Shown here piece after piece: positions 1 through 12,051 of a stretch of DNA of 64,000 nt. The notes under the pieces are model-generated. The model worked only from the letters and a program-made list of their open reading frames with translations. It was not told the DNA's origin and made no database searches. Position 1 is the stretch's first letter. Each line of letters starts with the position of its first letter. This DNA comes from Hypericum androsaemum (taxonomy: Eukaryota; Streptophyta; Magnoliopsida; Malpighiales; Hypericaceae): NCBI GenBank assembly GCA_963995505.1, contig OZ023181.1, positions 24,424,366 through 24,488,365 on the forward strand, given 5' to 3'. The translations under genes were made by a program, and so were the position numbers.

Positions 1-42
1 CCTTCGTCTGAAACTCAAAAGGCAAATAATTCCCCGAACAGG

Positions 43-1490
43 ATGACGACGACCGGGAAGAGGAAGAGAAGCGCTCGTAAATCGCCGATCCCTATGGCGT
101 CCCCGTCTCTTTCTCCCACGCTGACGCCGGCCTCCGCTACGCCCGCAAAGAGATCCTCGCGCAAGGACACTACCAGGTCTCCGGAGCCGGCCAGAAACAG
201 GAGCGCCGCCAAGGGAAGGCCTCCTCTGCACCTGAACTCCCCTCCTAGAGGCACCAAAACTCTAGTCTCCGTCTACGACCTCAGGGAGCTGGTCTTCTCG
301 CGCCTCCGCGACCTCAAGTCCAACCTCATCGACCGATCTCACTCCGAGATTGTCAAAGATCTTGACGCCTCCCGATCCCGCCTCCACAAGCGCCTCAAGG
401 TACTCTACTCCCTCTCCCTTTATTTCTCGACTATCTGCTTTGGTTAGTGTTCGGTTTCGATGGATCAATGCTTATTCTGGTAATTTTCGGGAGTCAAAAG
501 CAGATCCAGACGCAAGCGAGCCAGCAGGTGATGGATGAGTCAGAGAAGGATTACAAGAAGACTTCGGAGCGAATTGCGGCTAGCTGCGAACAGATGAAGG
601 TGAGAAACGGGACGCATTTTTACTATTTTCAATTGAAGGGAATATTCCGCTCCGATCGCCAATTTCACATGGACTACAGCTCTTACGTAGTGTTTTAGAA
701 GCGAAACCGTGGATCTGATTACATGTCTTTGACGTGCAGGAGTCGTATGAAGAGTTCGGAGCGGATGTCCAAGCTACTCTATCCCGTGGTACTTGCCTTC
801 CTCCTTATTTTGTGCTTTCAGGAGTTCGAACGTTGTAGATTCTGCAGGTTATTGTTTCAGCACACTGTTTGTATATGGATCATATCTGTTGGTTGTGCCG
901 TAGGATCTCTATAATACTTCGAAGAAGATTAAAGGTCAGGTTGCTTTAGAAAGATTCAACATTAATATATGCTTACTTTAGGTTAGATTACTGGTGAGGT
1001 TAAGGAACAATGTTATTTGAATGAAGTACTAATGTTGTGAACATTACTTTAGATTAAGTGATGCGAGCGGAAGCGAGAATGTTGTTGGGTTGATGAATCG
1101 GAATGTTAACCATGACGAAATAATTTCACCTGTTAGGCATCAGATTATGTTTTCCTAAGTGTTTTGAATCTCTGCACTAGCTCTTTTTTTCTTGTGTTCT
1201 GCAATTAGTCCATTCACTTCGCGAGATTAGTTCAGCTTGCATCCTTATTCGAACTTTGGTTGGAGTTCGTTTGATTGATTTTGGTACAATCAGTATCAGT
1301 GGAAGTTATGCCATAAACTGAGAGACAGAAACTAATTAGTTGCAGCTCTGTATTTATCGTATTGGCATTTGGCACATCCATTGAAGTTGATCATCTTACA
1401 GTGTGCAAGACCGCCATTCCCGACCTTTCAAAATCCTTCGAGAAGCTGATTAGCGGTCTCCAGGCCCGTTTCGGAATATCATCAGCTTAA
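43..1490 (+). CDS. Small conserved coiled-coil protein of unknown function, four exons
   Basis: I do not recognise the family. A four-exon model with matching phases is visible: 43-399, 504-599, 740-788 and 1402-1490, giving 196 aa. Every junction is GT-AG, and the codon split between exons 3 and 4 reads valine. The N-terminal 70 residues are basic and rich in Ser, Pro and Lys, with KRKR near residue 6, which suggests disorder and possibly nuclear location. From about residue 75 to the end the protein is helical and heptad-like (VYDLRELVFSRLRDLKSNL, then QVMDESEKDYKKTSERI), ending LQARFGISSA. The region is rich in charged residues and has no enzyme motif. The phase agreement across four exons makes a real gene likely; the function is open. 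Confidence 0.7.
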
Positions 1491-4189
1491 CCAGCAGCGG
1501 TGGATCATCTTGGTAAACATCTTTAAACTACTTTTCTCGTGCCCTTGTACGGTGGATGGGACCTTAACATTGTTTTTTATTGATGCATTGTTCTGGTGTT
1601 TGAATTATCTGGAACTTGCAATTATCCTTAAACGTGTGATGATTGGCTCGCTCAGTGGGTTTTTTCTCTGTTCAGGCACAAATTGCTGAAGTTGAAGCAG
1701 ATTTAATTTCGTTTGTGGAATAACAGAGGAGACGATGTAGATTTGTGGCTTTTTGGTTAAAATCGCCAAGTAGCAATGCCTACGACTTCATAGCTTATCT
1801 TAGAATAATGCACGGTCAAAATAGGAATAGGCTGAGGTTATGAACTTATAATCTGATAATCGAGTCGATTCCATGATTATAAGTTCATTCCATACCCGGC
1901 CAACCTCGGAAAAGAATGATCTCTCCATGCTTTTACTGCAGGTAACAACTTCCCACAATTCCCGGTATATTACTTTCCTTCGTAGTAAAAAGGTCATCTT
2001 CTGCTGCGCTATTGAATTTTGTTTGTACGAAACTAGTAAACTTCATGTAATTCTCGATGCTAAATATAATAGCATTTGTCGATTTCGAGTTCGAACTTTT
2101 GAAAAATGTAGTATTTAAATACTCGTTGAAAGAGTTTTGTCGTTTTTCAAATATCTCACCCGATTTGAACTTAAATTAATTGGTGTAGTGGTTTTCAAAT
2201 ACCGAACGGTATAAAAATATATTAGCATTTTCTAAATTACCGGTATCTACATCTAATTGTTGGCATTAAAGACACTCTATTTTAGAAACGACTTGGTATT
2301 TCTATCAAACATTAAATTAGAGTTATTGTTTCTCAATTTAAAATACGTGCTTGAATCTTGATTTCTACATATTGTTTTACTCAATTTCATTTCATTCTCG
2401 ACCTTACTTTAGTTTAATTAAAGTATCCAAACATAGTGCATAAGAGAAGTTAGAATATCATTTTCTTTACTTTCCAGTTACCAGTTATGCCAAAATTTAG
2501 TTGAAACAATTTTTGGACACTACCGAAGTGGACTTGGCCGGGGTCAAACCCGTCCTTTTGGAACCTACGTGGCGGGTGATCATTGGTCATAGCTGGGTGA
2601 ACTTCCGGATCACGTGACGTCACCTCTTTCCTTTTCCCGTGTCATTTCTCTGGATACCAATGAGAAATAACGAGTGGAAGACAGAAAATCGCCAATTTAG
2701 TTTTACGATCCCACATTTTAGGATAAACTATAGATGGCCTCCGAAAAAAGATGAAACTATAAAATTGGCCCAAGAAATGCTGATGTCTCTCCAAGAATGG
2801 CATCAATAAGTTTTTTTTATATAGAAACAAGTGACTCATAGCTCATTTATTTAATAACAGGTTACAAGACATAGAAAATAAATACATAGGTAAAATGGTA
2901 TAAAATCTAGAGATGAAAGCTAAATCAAAGGAAACACACTGCTGAAGGGTAACAGTAACGATAATGTTAATCACAGTGGTCGAAATCTGCTTCTTAAAAG
3001 AAGTGAACGACCGGACCCATAAACTGCTAACAAAGATGTCAGCTAAAAGTTGTTAAACCACACATGAGATGCGGCTCAACAAAGGTCTCCTTGACGGAGT
3101 CAACCGTGGTCGGACGAATCCTCCTTAGGCAGAGGCAGCAGTATAAAACCAAGACATAACAAAGACATCACCTAGAACAAAACACAGCCTAGCAAAACTA
3201 AACAAGCCAAATAGAACATCGCCTAAAGGCATTTGCACGCAACTGAGTGCGCATAAAATAGACCAAAACAGAAGTTGCAGACAGCTAGAAAAATAGGACA
3301 ACTTGGTTAGGAAAAACCAAAATTGAACTAAGAGCAAGCAAACATCGAGATGATCTAAAAATAAGCTAATAATAACAAGATAAAAAGAGCAAACAATAAC
3401 ATAAATATTTAAGGCATGAAATAAAATAGGTAGAGACCGGAGGGGTTGTCGATATAGTCCAACCCCTCCGACCGTCGCTTTGGGCCAGCTCTGGGTGGGC
3501 GAAGCTTGAGCCAGGACCCGCAGAAGGTGACGAGACTAGACAAAGCCGGGAGGGGCTCCTGGAGTGGACCGGTACTTGCACCTAAATCAGAGGGGCAACC
3601 GGACTGGACCTAGACCTGGACCTGCGCTTAAACCGGAGGGGCTACTGGACCTGGACCTACGCCTCTGGACTAGACTATCGCCAAGCTCGGAGGTGGATGA
3701 TGTTGTCGGTGACCTACAGATGAGCTACAGCAAACGACATGGACCATGGAAGGTGGTTATCTGTCAGAAGAGTTCTGATCTACACAAGGGAAGGTTAAAT
3801 CTGGGACGATATGCTCCGTGGGAGGCCGGTGGACTCCGATCTACTCGAATCTGAAAAGATCACCTCAGGACGACAGACCACCATCGGAGGAGGAAGCTTG
3901 CGTAGGAGACAGACGACCGATGCTGCTTAATGTAGATGGTAGGTTGTGGTTGGATAGTTTGAGGGGTTGAAGGTGGATTAAATGGGGGAGAAGGTTGGAC
4001 GATTCTGGAACAGACCCAAAAAAAGGTAGTGATAGCTCCAACTAAGGGAGGGAATACTTGTTCGAGATGTTCTGTGATCTCTCCCTTCAGGCTCTTCCTA
4101 AGGGATGCTCTGATCATCACTCTCTAGTGCTACAAATATCCTCGTAGAACTGGGGGCTGTAGCCTTTTCGATTCCTAAACTGTTGGTGG
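1491..4189. other. Intergenic region, AT-rich, then unassigned repetitive sequence
   Basis: From 1491 to about 2800 I see AT-rich sequence without a supportable gene. A composite ACGT site lies at 2611-2623 (listed separately). From about 2812 to 4190 the sequence changes character: a T-run near 2812, a stretch with repeated purine-rich motifs such as CCGGAGGGGCT around 3440-3660, and no credible reading frame. This part may be old retroelement sequence attached to the LINE that follows, but no protein signature supports that. Confidence 0.4.
2611..2623. promoter_or_regulatory. Composite G-box/C-box ACGT element (CACGTGACGTCAC)
   Basis: The 13 bases hold a CACGTG palindrome overlapping a TGACGTCA palindrome. 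These are classic plant bZIP/bHLH binding sequences. No gene start lies close by, so any function is inference; it may be an orphan site or a relic of a promoter. Confidence 0.35.
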
Positions 4190-7100
4190 GACCATCCAGG
4201 GTTCTTGGGAGAAGTTGCTTCATGGTGGAATGATCGTAATTCTTTTACTTTTGTTCCACACAAGGTGGTCTACAAGTTGAAGCTTCTTAAGAGCAAAATC
4301 TAAAAATGGAATAGGGAAGTTTTTGGCAATTGAGAAGGTCGAGGAGGATATTCATCGTCTAGACCAACAGGGGGATGTCGCGCCTCTATCAGAGGTGGAA
4401 ACTAGGGAGTTGGCTCGATTGAGAGGCGAGTTGGCAACTTTGCAAAAATGGTTGGAGAGCCTCTGGAAACAGAAGTCTCGTGTTTAATGGGGGAAGGGAG
4501 GCGATCGCAACACAAAATTTTTTTACACCTCCATCCGAAGGTCCAGCAACTACATTGGCTGTATCAGGGTCAGTAATACTCTTTCTTATGACCCACCTGT
4601 CATCAAGTCAGAGGTCAAAAAAAATTGTAAGGAAATTTGGTGCGCAGCAGCGAAGTAGGCCAAGGATCTCCTCCTCGCTTTTCAGGAAGCTGAATGCCTT
4701 CATAGTTTTTTTTTCTTGAGGAGCAACCTTCTAGTGAGGAGATAAAAAATACGATTTGGAGCTATGCAGTGGATAAGGCTCCCGGATTGGATGGTTTTAA
4801 TATGAATTTCTTCAAAGTGGCTTGGGATGTTATTAAAGATGATGTACTTCTTTTTGTGAAGGACTTCTTCCAAAGCGAAAGATTGCTTTGCAACGCAACG
4901 TCTTCTTTTATCACGCTGATTCCTAAAGTCTCAGGATCCTCTACCTTAAATAATTACAACCGATAAGCCTAGTGGAAAGTTTTTATAAGATTATGACTAA
5001 AGTCATGGCTAATCGTCTCAAGACGGTGATTCATGAGGTTGCAAGTGAAGAACATGCGTCATTCATTTCTGGGAGGAACATTATGGACTGCGTTATGGTC
5101 ACTAACAAAATTATCAGCTTCCTGAAGAATTTGGGGAGGGAGGGTTTCCTTCTTATACTTGATTTCAAGAAGGCTTTCTACTGCCTTGACTGGAATTACC
5201 TCGACGATATGTTAAAGTCTATAGGTTTTGGGGACAACTGGAGGCGGTGGGTGAATGCTTGTGTCCGCAGCACTTCGGCATCTATTTTGGTAAATGGGTC
5301 TCCGACTGATTTATTCAAATATCATCGGGGCTCCGCAAAGGGGACCCACTTTTCCCATTTCTATTCATCATCGCTGCAGAGGGGCTGAATGTCTTGATCA
5401 AAAGAGCGGCTATTCTACAAATTGTTAAAGGCATTTCGCTTCCTAATGGTGTGGAGCATAATTTGTTATAATTTTCTGATGATACCATTCTCTTCTCGGC
5501 CAACTGTGAAGAAAGCTTGGCTAGCCTGCAACATATTCTCCTAATTTTTTGGTTGGTCTCGGGGCTGGAGTTGAACGCCTCCAAATCGGCTATGTTTGGT
5601 ATATCAACATCGCGGAGGATCGACTAGTCAATTCACTTGATGAATGGGACTGTAAGATGGGCGCAATCCCGCTGAAGTATCTTGGCCTTCCAGTAGGTTG
5701 TAACATACAAAGGCTACAGTTTTGGCAGCCTGTTATCGACACTATCGACAGGAGGCTGGCCGCATGAAAAAGAAACCTATTACCTTTTGGTGGCAGGGTC
5801 ACTTTGATCAGATCTGTATTATCATGCCCGCCAGTTTATTTCTTATCAATCTATAGGGTGCCTGTAGGTGTCTTAAAAGCTATAGAGAAGAAAATCAGGC
5901 ACTTTCTCCGGTCGGATGGGGAAGAAGTCAGGAAAACTTCCAAGGTTAGATGGGAGTTGGTCACTCAACCACGTGATTTGGGAGTTTGGGTATTGATAAG
6001 TTGTTAATGAAAAATGACTTATTGCTTATCAAATAGATTTGGAGATTTTTTACTAATCCTGATTCCATCTAGGCAAAATCTTTGATGGCTGTCTATAGTC
6101 GAAGAGTGCAGGGTGCTCTCTCCCTCCCTATTACTTGTGGAAGGAGTATTTGGGCTAAAATTTTCTCCTTGGTTGAGGAATGTGATTTCTACAATCTCTT
6201 TCGCAAAGACGTTTCTCTACTACTGGGAGAGGGAAAGAGATTTTTATTTTAGAAAGACCCATGGCTGCTTGATCGGCCACTTTTGGAAGTGTATCCTAGA
6301 TTATACTCTATCTCGACTCAACAAGATTAGCGAGTCCGGGAGTGTGGGAGTTCACATACATCTTAGGATGAGGAGGAGGAGGCGGTGGCTGCCCTTCTCT
6401 CGTCCATGCCTTCTACTTCTCCGGTAGACAGTCCTGACTCAGTATTATGGACGGGCTCTTCCGATGGGGTTTTCTCCACAAAAGTGACGCGAGACAAGAT
6501 TAACAGGTCAACAGGTTCCCTCACCCCGATGGCTGCTGATTTAAGCAAGATTTGGACTAATATGGTCTTATCCAAGGTCGAATATTTCCTGTGGGTGGCG
6601 TTGCAAGAGAAGCTTCCTACGCAGGATAACCTTATCAGAGCCAATCGCCTTGAGCCGTGGGACTATTTATGCCCACTTTGTGGAACCAATGATGAAACAT
6701 GTGCACACCTTTTCTTACACTACCCAATCATTTGGCATATTTGGAACTTCTTTGTTGAAAAAATTGGTGTTGACTGGTGCTCGAGGCCATCCTTGAGTTC
6801 CTCCTTGAATCTTTGGATGGGGCTGGTCAGTGGTGGGATGCTCAACAAGGTCTGGTTTGCTATATATGGAGCGATCATATGGGAGATTTGGTTATTTTGC
6901 AACAAGACCATTTTTTATGACGCCATTGCAACCATGACCTCGTCACAAATTTCATTTGCTTTCATGCCAACGAATGTGTCCTATGGGTGAACGCTACTAA
7001 AGACATCGACTTTCAAGATCTCATCCTTTTCTTGGACTCCATTCATAGGTAGTAATGAATTACGAGTAGTGCTTGGGTAGTAGGCTGCGGGATTCCCTAT

Positions 7101-7282
7101 TGGGGTTTTTGGCAATTGGCTGTAAATCTTTGTTTTGTTGAAGGGGGATTTACTGCCAATTTGAGGTACATATACACATCGAGTTTGTTCGCTTGTTTGG
7201 GACCCCTTGGTTTCATTTCGTGGGTCCCTTGTGGTTGTAATTATTATGTTTCATTAATATACATATTTATCGGGAAAAAAAA
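4190..7282 (+). mobile_element. Decayed L1-type LINE, ORF2 remnant with 3' A-tail
   Basis: Successive broken frames spell out a plant LINE ORF2. They include the pre-RT linker near 4480 (GGDRNTKFFH-like, frameshifted), reverse transcriptase from 4769 (DKAPGLDGF, then ASFISGRNI at about 5055 and LILDFKKAF at 5154), a degenerate catalytic box FSDDT near 5474 directly after an in-frame stop, and GLPVG near 5685. A zinc-binding RT-associated domain follows at 6385-6990, with CPLCG and CAHLF matching the usual Cys/His set. An A8 run at 7275-7282 marks the 3' end. No endonuclease domain is recognisable upstream, so the copy is probably 5'-truncated. Multiple stops and frameshifts make it inactive. 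Confidence 0.85.
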
Positions 7283-8476
7283 GGCTACGTCAAATGTGCA
7301 CAAATGCACTACACCTATCGTGCCGTTACGTTATGCATTACAATTCTCCTAAAAAGGGCAAAATATATTCGACTATATAGATAAGAAATGCTACTAGGTA
7401 GATAATATCTTTGACACAAATCTCCGAACCTCGGCATTGGTTTCTTGTATTATTTTGCCCCAATCGATTTTTAGGAATTCCGAGACATCTCCATCTCACA
7501 ATAAAAATAATTTATTTGCTATAATCGCACAATTTTTTTGAGAGCTTATTTTTTTATTTTCTGTAAACTCTATTTGGTCGAAATTATAATAGTATTTGGA
7601 TAACTATTACATTAATTAATATAGATTCAAATAGAACATCAACAAATTTTTTCATTAATAAATACCTGCCAATCATGCAATTCAGAAAAGCTGAGGGCCC
7701 GAAACGAAAAGGAAGAGGAAACAAACCAAACAAACTATAACTGCTACTGCGAAGGGGGAGGGGGGAGTTAGGCTGATCACATGCGCGTGGATAACGCTGG
7801 GTGGGGCCCACCCACGAAGACCCACGTGGTCACTGCCACGTCAGGAAATGGTCCACCCTCCCCGGCCTACACGCAAGCACGAAAAGGGCGCTGAACTATA
7901 ACAGATAGATTGCGAGGGAAAGAAAGGGCACAACTAACGCAGGAACGCCAAAAACACACACACTCAAAACAAAAGGTAAACGAAAAAAAAAATTCATAAT
8001 AATAATAAATGAAGCTGACCAGCTCCCTGTTCTCCTGCCGGAAAGGTAAATTAACCTTTTTCTTTAACTTTTTTGGTAGGATTTAATTTCGGTCGGATCC
8101 TAATTTTCTACGATTTGGGGTGATGGTAGGTGGAAGTGAATTCTGAGGTTAAGATGTTGGTTACTTTCTCTTTTTTTTTCCTTGTTGTTGAAGTTTGAGG
8201 TTTTTTTTTTGGTTGATGTGAGTACATGATTTCGTTCTAATTGTAGTTTTGAACACGGGTCCTGAAATGCAATCTCAAATTTTCACCTCACCCTTTGCCA
8301 ATTAAGTCATACCTTAAGTTTGCAGTTTGAACCTTGCATATAAAGTCTCTATTGGTTTGCTTGTTGGCTCGGTTTGGCATTTGTTTCAGATTTAGATTAA
8401 AGGTTGCTGTAACTGCATCTATGAAGTGGGAGTTGTTGGGAAATTACAGGATCGTCTTTGATCTTCGGATAAGAAA
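7283..8476 (+). promoter_or_regulatory. Upstream region and probable 5' leader of the B-box gene
   Basis: This interval separates the LINE tail from the B-box start codon. A G-box (CACGTG) sits at 7823-7828, with a second ACGT core in GCCACGTCAGG just downstream. ACGT elements are common in light- and ABA-responsive promoters. A possible leader intron runs from a GGTAAA donor near 8045 to an acceptor ending ATTACAG at about 8450, just before the ATG. The leader intron is inferred from splice-like signals only. Confidence 0.45.
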
Positions 8477-10967
8477 ATGGAGAAATCTTGTGAGTTCTGC
8501 ACTGCAATGAGGCCGGTGGTCTATTGCCAGGCTGATGCGGCATACCTTTGTCTTTCTTGTGATGCAAAGGTCCATTCAGCCAATGGACTTTCCAACAGGC
8601 ATCTCCGCACCCTCTTATGCGACTCGTGCAGAAGCCGTCCAGCTTGCTCTCGGTGCTTGGATCATCAGATGTTTATTTGCCGGAGCTGTGATCGCTGTTT
8701 GCATGGAGTATCTTCGCAGCATCGAAGACGGTTGGTCAGTAGCTATGTGGGATGCCCTCCTGCCAAAGATTTTGCGGCTTTGTGGGGATTTGAGCTGGAT
8801 AGTCTGGATAGAAATGCTGATGCAAATCAGTTGCTATCCACTTCAGGTGCATCTGTGAAAAAAGCCTATGTTAACTCTGCACGGGCCTGCGGTGTGGAAA
8901 TTGACATCGGGTCTAGCAGCCAACAGTTCGAGGTGGGTAGATCTTAGATCAATTCACAGACAGTATTGTTTCATTTAATTGACTCTTAGGACCTCATCAC
9001 AATGCTCTTACTCCCTGCTTTAAGTTTCTTCTTCGACAAAACACTTGTTGTAAATCAAAATTTCGGAGGTTCTCTCCGAGCTCTTCACAGTTAAAGATAA
9101 GTTGTTTGCCCGTAATATGTCCCCTACTATGCATGACTTCTGCAGAAGTGTCTACCTGCGGAGTTAGATTCTAGGGTCCTTGGTTGAAATAATTCATTGT
9201 TTCATTCTTTTCTTATGATTAGTGTCTCAGACCCTGTCTATTACTTATCGGAATTCTGCTGTTCGGTGACAGTTTTCGTTCAGCAGATTGCAGCCACAAG
9301 ATGCTTCCTTCATTTTGCAACAGATTCTAGATCTAAAGAAGCTTCAGCTCAATGAGGTGAATAGTGGTCCATCTTTTGGGAGCGAAGAAGGACAAGCAGG
9401 CATGATGACGTTTAGTACTCAGAAGAAGCACGATGACAATTTGGATCAGTTAAGGGATCTCGACAAACCAAGTGACCATCCAATGCAGCAACGTGGTCAT
9501 CCATTTCGGGAGTTAAAGGTGGATGTTTCCACTTTGCCATTTTCTCAAACTGAGCCTTCGCCTTTCCCCTCGGCCAACTCAAATCATCTGGTTGGAGAAT
9601 CCTTTTGGCAAAGCATAAGTCCCGGCCACACGAATCAGAATCAGGTTTGTCGAACAGGCTACCTGTCATTTACTTGGTTGCCAAGACGTCATCACGTGAG
9701 CGCTAAGTTTCTATGCCTTCGAACATTGCAGATATGGTCTCAAAACATGCAAGACATTGGGGTTTGTGATGAGATCGTCTGCCATGACAATTTCGATATT
9801 CCTGACGTGGATATATCGTTTAGTAACTTTGAAGAGCTGTTTCGAGGTGATGAAGGTGTAATCGGAGCACTACATGATGACAGAGATATATCATGTTCAG
9901 CCTTCGGTACGAACTTGTCCCTTGAGAAATCAAAAGGCAACAACGGGAGAGAAAAACAGGTGTTGTTCTAGCTTAAACTCACCAGAGCATATTTCTTCAT
10001 TTTGTGTTGAGAAAACTCGCATAGAAGAAGATAATCGTGAAAAAAAAAAGTTAAGCTACTATTGGTTTGATGGCTTATTGAGTTAAAGAGACTAGTTAGG
10101 ACAATAAAACAGCTCATAATAAATTAACAGTAGATGCTTCATAAAAGTTTGATAGTGTCTTGTTTAGATTCAATCACTCTCCATTTTTTGATAAAGACAT
10201 TTAAGCACGGCAAGAAACTTTCGGTTTTGCTTGCTCATCACAGGAAGCATCTACTGCTTCTATATATATGCATCAGTCCCTTGAGAAGGACAATGTTCAA
10301 TGCATGGTGAACCGAGCTTACAACATCCAAGGGAATCCAAATGCACCTCGGGCAATTCTCCGACCATCTTATTCAACTCTCTCGTTCACGGTCTCAAGGG
10401 ACAGCACCGAAAGCAACGGGACCGATTTTCTTGATAGTGGGCTTTCTGCTTGCATTGCAAGAGGAAAAGCGTCATGTCTTTCCTATGACACGGAGGCTTC
10501 CCCTGCTGAAGCAAGAGGAAATGCCATGACAAGGTACAAAGAGAAGAAAAAGACTCGAAGGTAAAAGTTTTAGCTTTGAGCTTCAATCTTATCTGTCGGG
10601 CTTGATTTCATGAAGTTGAACTGTGACCATAGAGTTGAGAATCTGACTTTTTTTCCGCCTTCCGGTTCCCTTAATCGGGCCTATTGAAGTGTTTGACAGA
10701 GCAGCAATCAAAGCTGTGGGACAGGAACACACTAGGCTGCCCGACCAGGGTTGTTGCCGCCTTAGGTGGCGTGATTTCATGAACCATGATCTTCCCTGCA
10801 TCGCATCTTCTGATTTTTTTCATGTATACTTAATTTGCAGGAACGAGAACCAAGTTCGCCATTCTCCTCGGAGGCCTAGAAGTGATGTCCGGAAGCGAGC
10901 AGGAGGCAAGTTCACAAACACAGAACGCGATGACTCGGATAGCGTTGCTGCAGCCAGAAGCTATTGA
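8477..10967 (+). CDS. BBX27: B-box zinc-finger transcriptional regulator, BBX26/BBX27-like, with divergent CCT tail
   Basis: A frame-consistent five-exon model is 8477-8932, 9273-9644, 9732-9959, 10244-10560 and 10841-10967, giving 499 aa. B-box 1 uses C5, C8, C17, D20, C25, C28, H33 and H42. B-box 2 uses C48, C51, C60, H63, C68, C71 and H76. The motif GCPPAKDFAALWGF follows, as in CONSTANS-like proteins. A middle segment ILQQILDLKKLQL and an acidic block near WSQNMQDIGVCDE match the Arabidopsis BBX27 layout as I remember it. The C-terminus (about 446-490, RYKEKKKTRR then RSDVRKRAGGKF) is a CCT domain with several changed residues. Such proteins act in the nucleus in light and flowering control. 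The second-exon acceptor at 9273 was chosen by phase and is the least certain junction. The intron at 9645-9731 is a multiple of three with no stop, so its retention would keep the frame. Confidence 0.85.
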
Positions 10968-12051
10968 CAATTTTAATGTCCTGTAAATATCTGCTTCAAG
11001 CCTGATGTTGATCAGGAGGAGCATGTACTTACCATTCTCGTTATGCTTCAGATTCAGTTGATTCTTTCATTATAACGTCTCGTGTAAGCCTATAACTATT
11101 CACGAGTGATATTGTCATCACAACCAACACTTCAGAGAAGTATTCCCTGCATGTTTTAATCCATACTTGATCATTTTTAAGTATCATTAGTGATCCAAGT
11201 TCATATATATATAAGAGGCAACACCCCGTGATGCTCAAGAGAGAACCATTTCTCGTCCTACTCCGATTCAAATCCATCCTCGAATCTGGATTGATTATTA
11301 GCTGGATTCGAACTACTGATTAAGTAATGATTAGGTAGGTACTAATGAGGCAATAGTATCAATCAATCATTACCCACATTCATGGACTATGAAAGATTAC
11401 TCGGTCGCTTTTGTAGGTTATTTTATTCACCAACCGTGTGGTATAATAGTGGAGAGAAAATAAGGTTGTTAAAGCTGTGATCATGAAGCAAACGCTTGGT
11501 AACCCAATTGGAGCCTAATGGCTTAATGCTATGATTAGCTACAATTCATCCTCGTATCTACCATAACAATAAAATTAGATCGTGTTACAACAATATGTAC
11601 TTGATATAACAAACTTAAAGATCCAAGAGTTAATTTAAGAAAATCCAATAAACTTATCTAAGATTTCACTCAAGAAAATTCAATAAATTTTGATCCGAGA
11701 TTTTATTTAAGAAAATTCAATATCTAGATTAATGGTCATTGATGAAAAAATAATTTACGACCCATAGGCTTTCTACGCGATATTAATGTATTTTCTAGAT
11801 ACAATAAAATCCGACGTGGCAAAATTTATGTTTCGCTGCGTGAGAAAGGGTACCAACCATCTATTTCTTTACTTTTCGTAGTTACTTTTCGAATCCCTCC
11901 TCTCTCTCTCTTAGTTAGTAGTTTCCCTCCTTTTTTCATCGCTAGCTACCCTCTCTCTCTACTCTGTTATTGTCTCTCCTCTTCCAATTTCTCATTTATT
12001 TTTCTCCGATAAACTTCAGCTAGCGCTTGCGAGAGGGAGATCAAAGAGACG
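10968..12051. other. Intergenic region and pyrimidine-rich leader of the CCCH gene
   Basis: There is no gene here. The sequence is AT-rich until about 11880. From 11895 to 11990 it turns into CT-rich blocks (CCTCTCTCTCTC, CCCTCTCTCTCT), the Y-patch/5' leader composition typical of plant core promoters, directly upstream of the CCCH start codon. Confidence 0.45.

Noticed and set aside
2812..4130. Antisense LINE fragment
   Set aside because: A T-run and low-complexity motifs hint at a retroelement, but no reading frame or motif confirms it.
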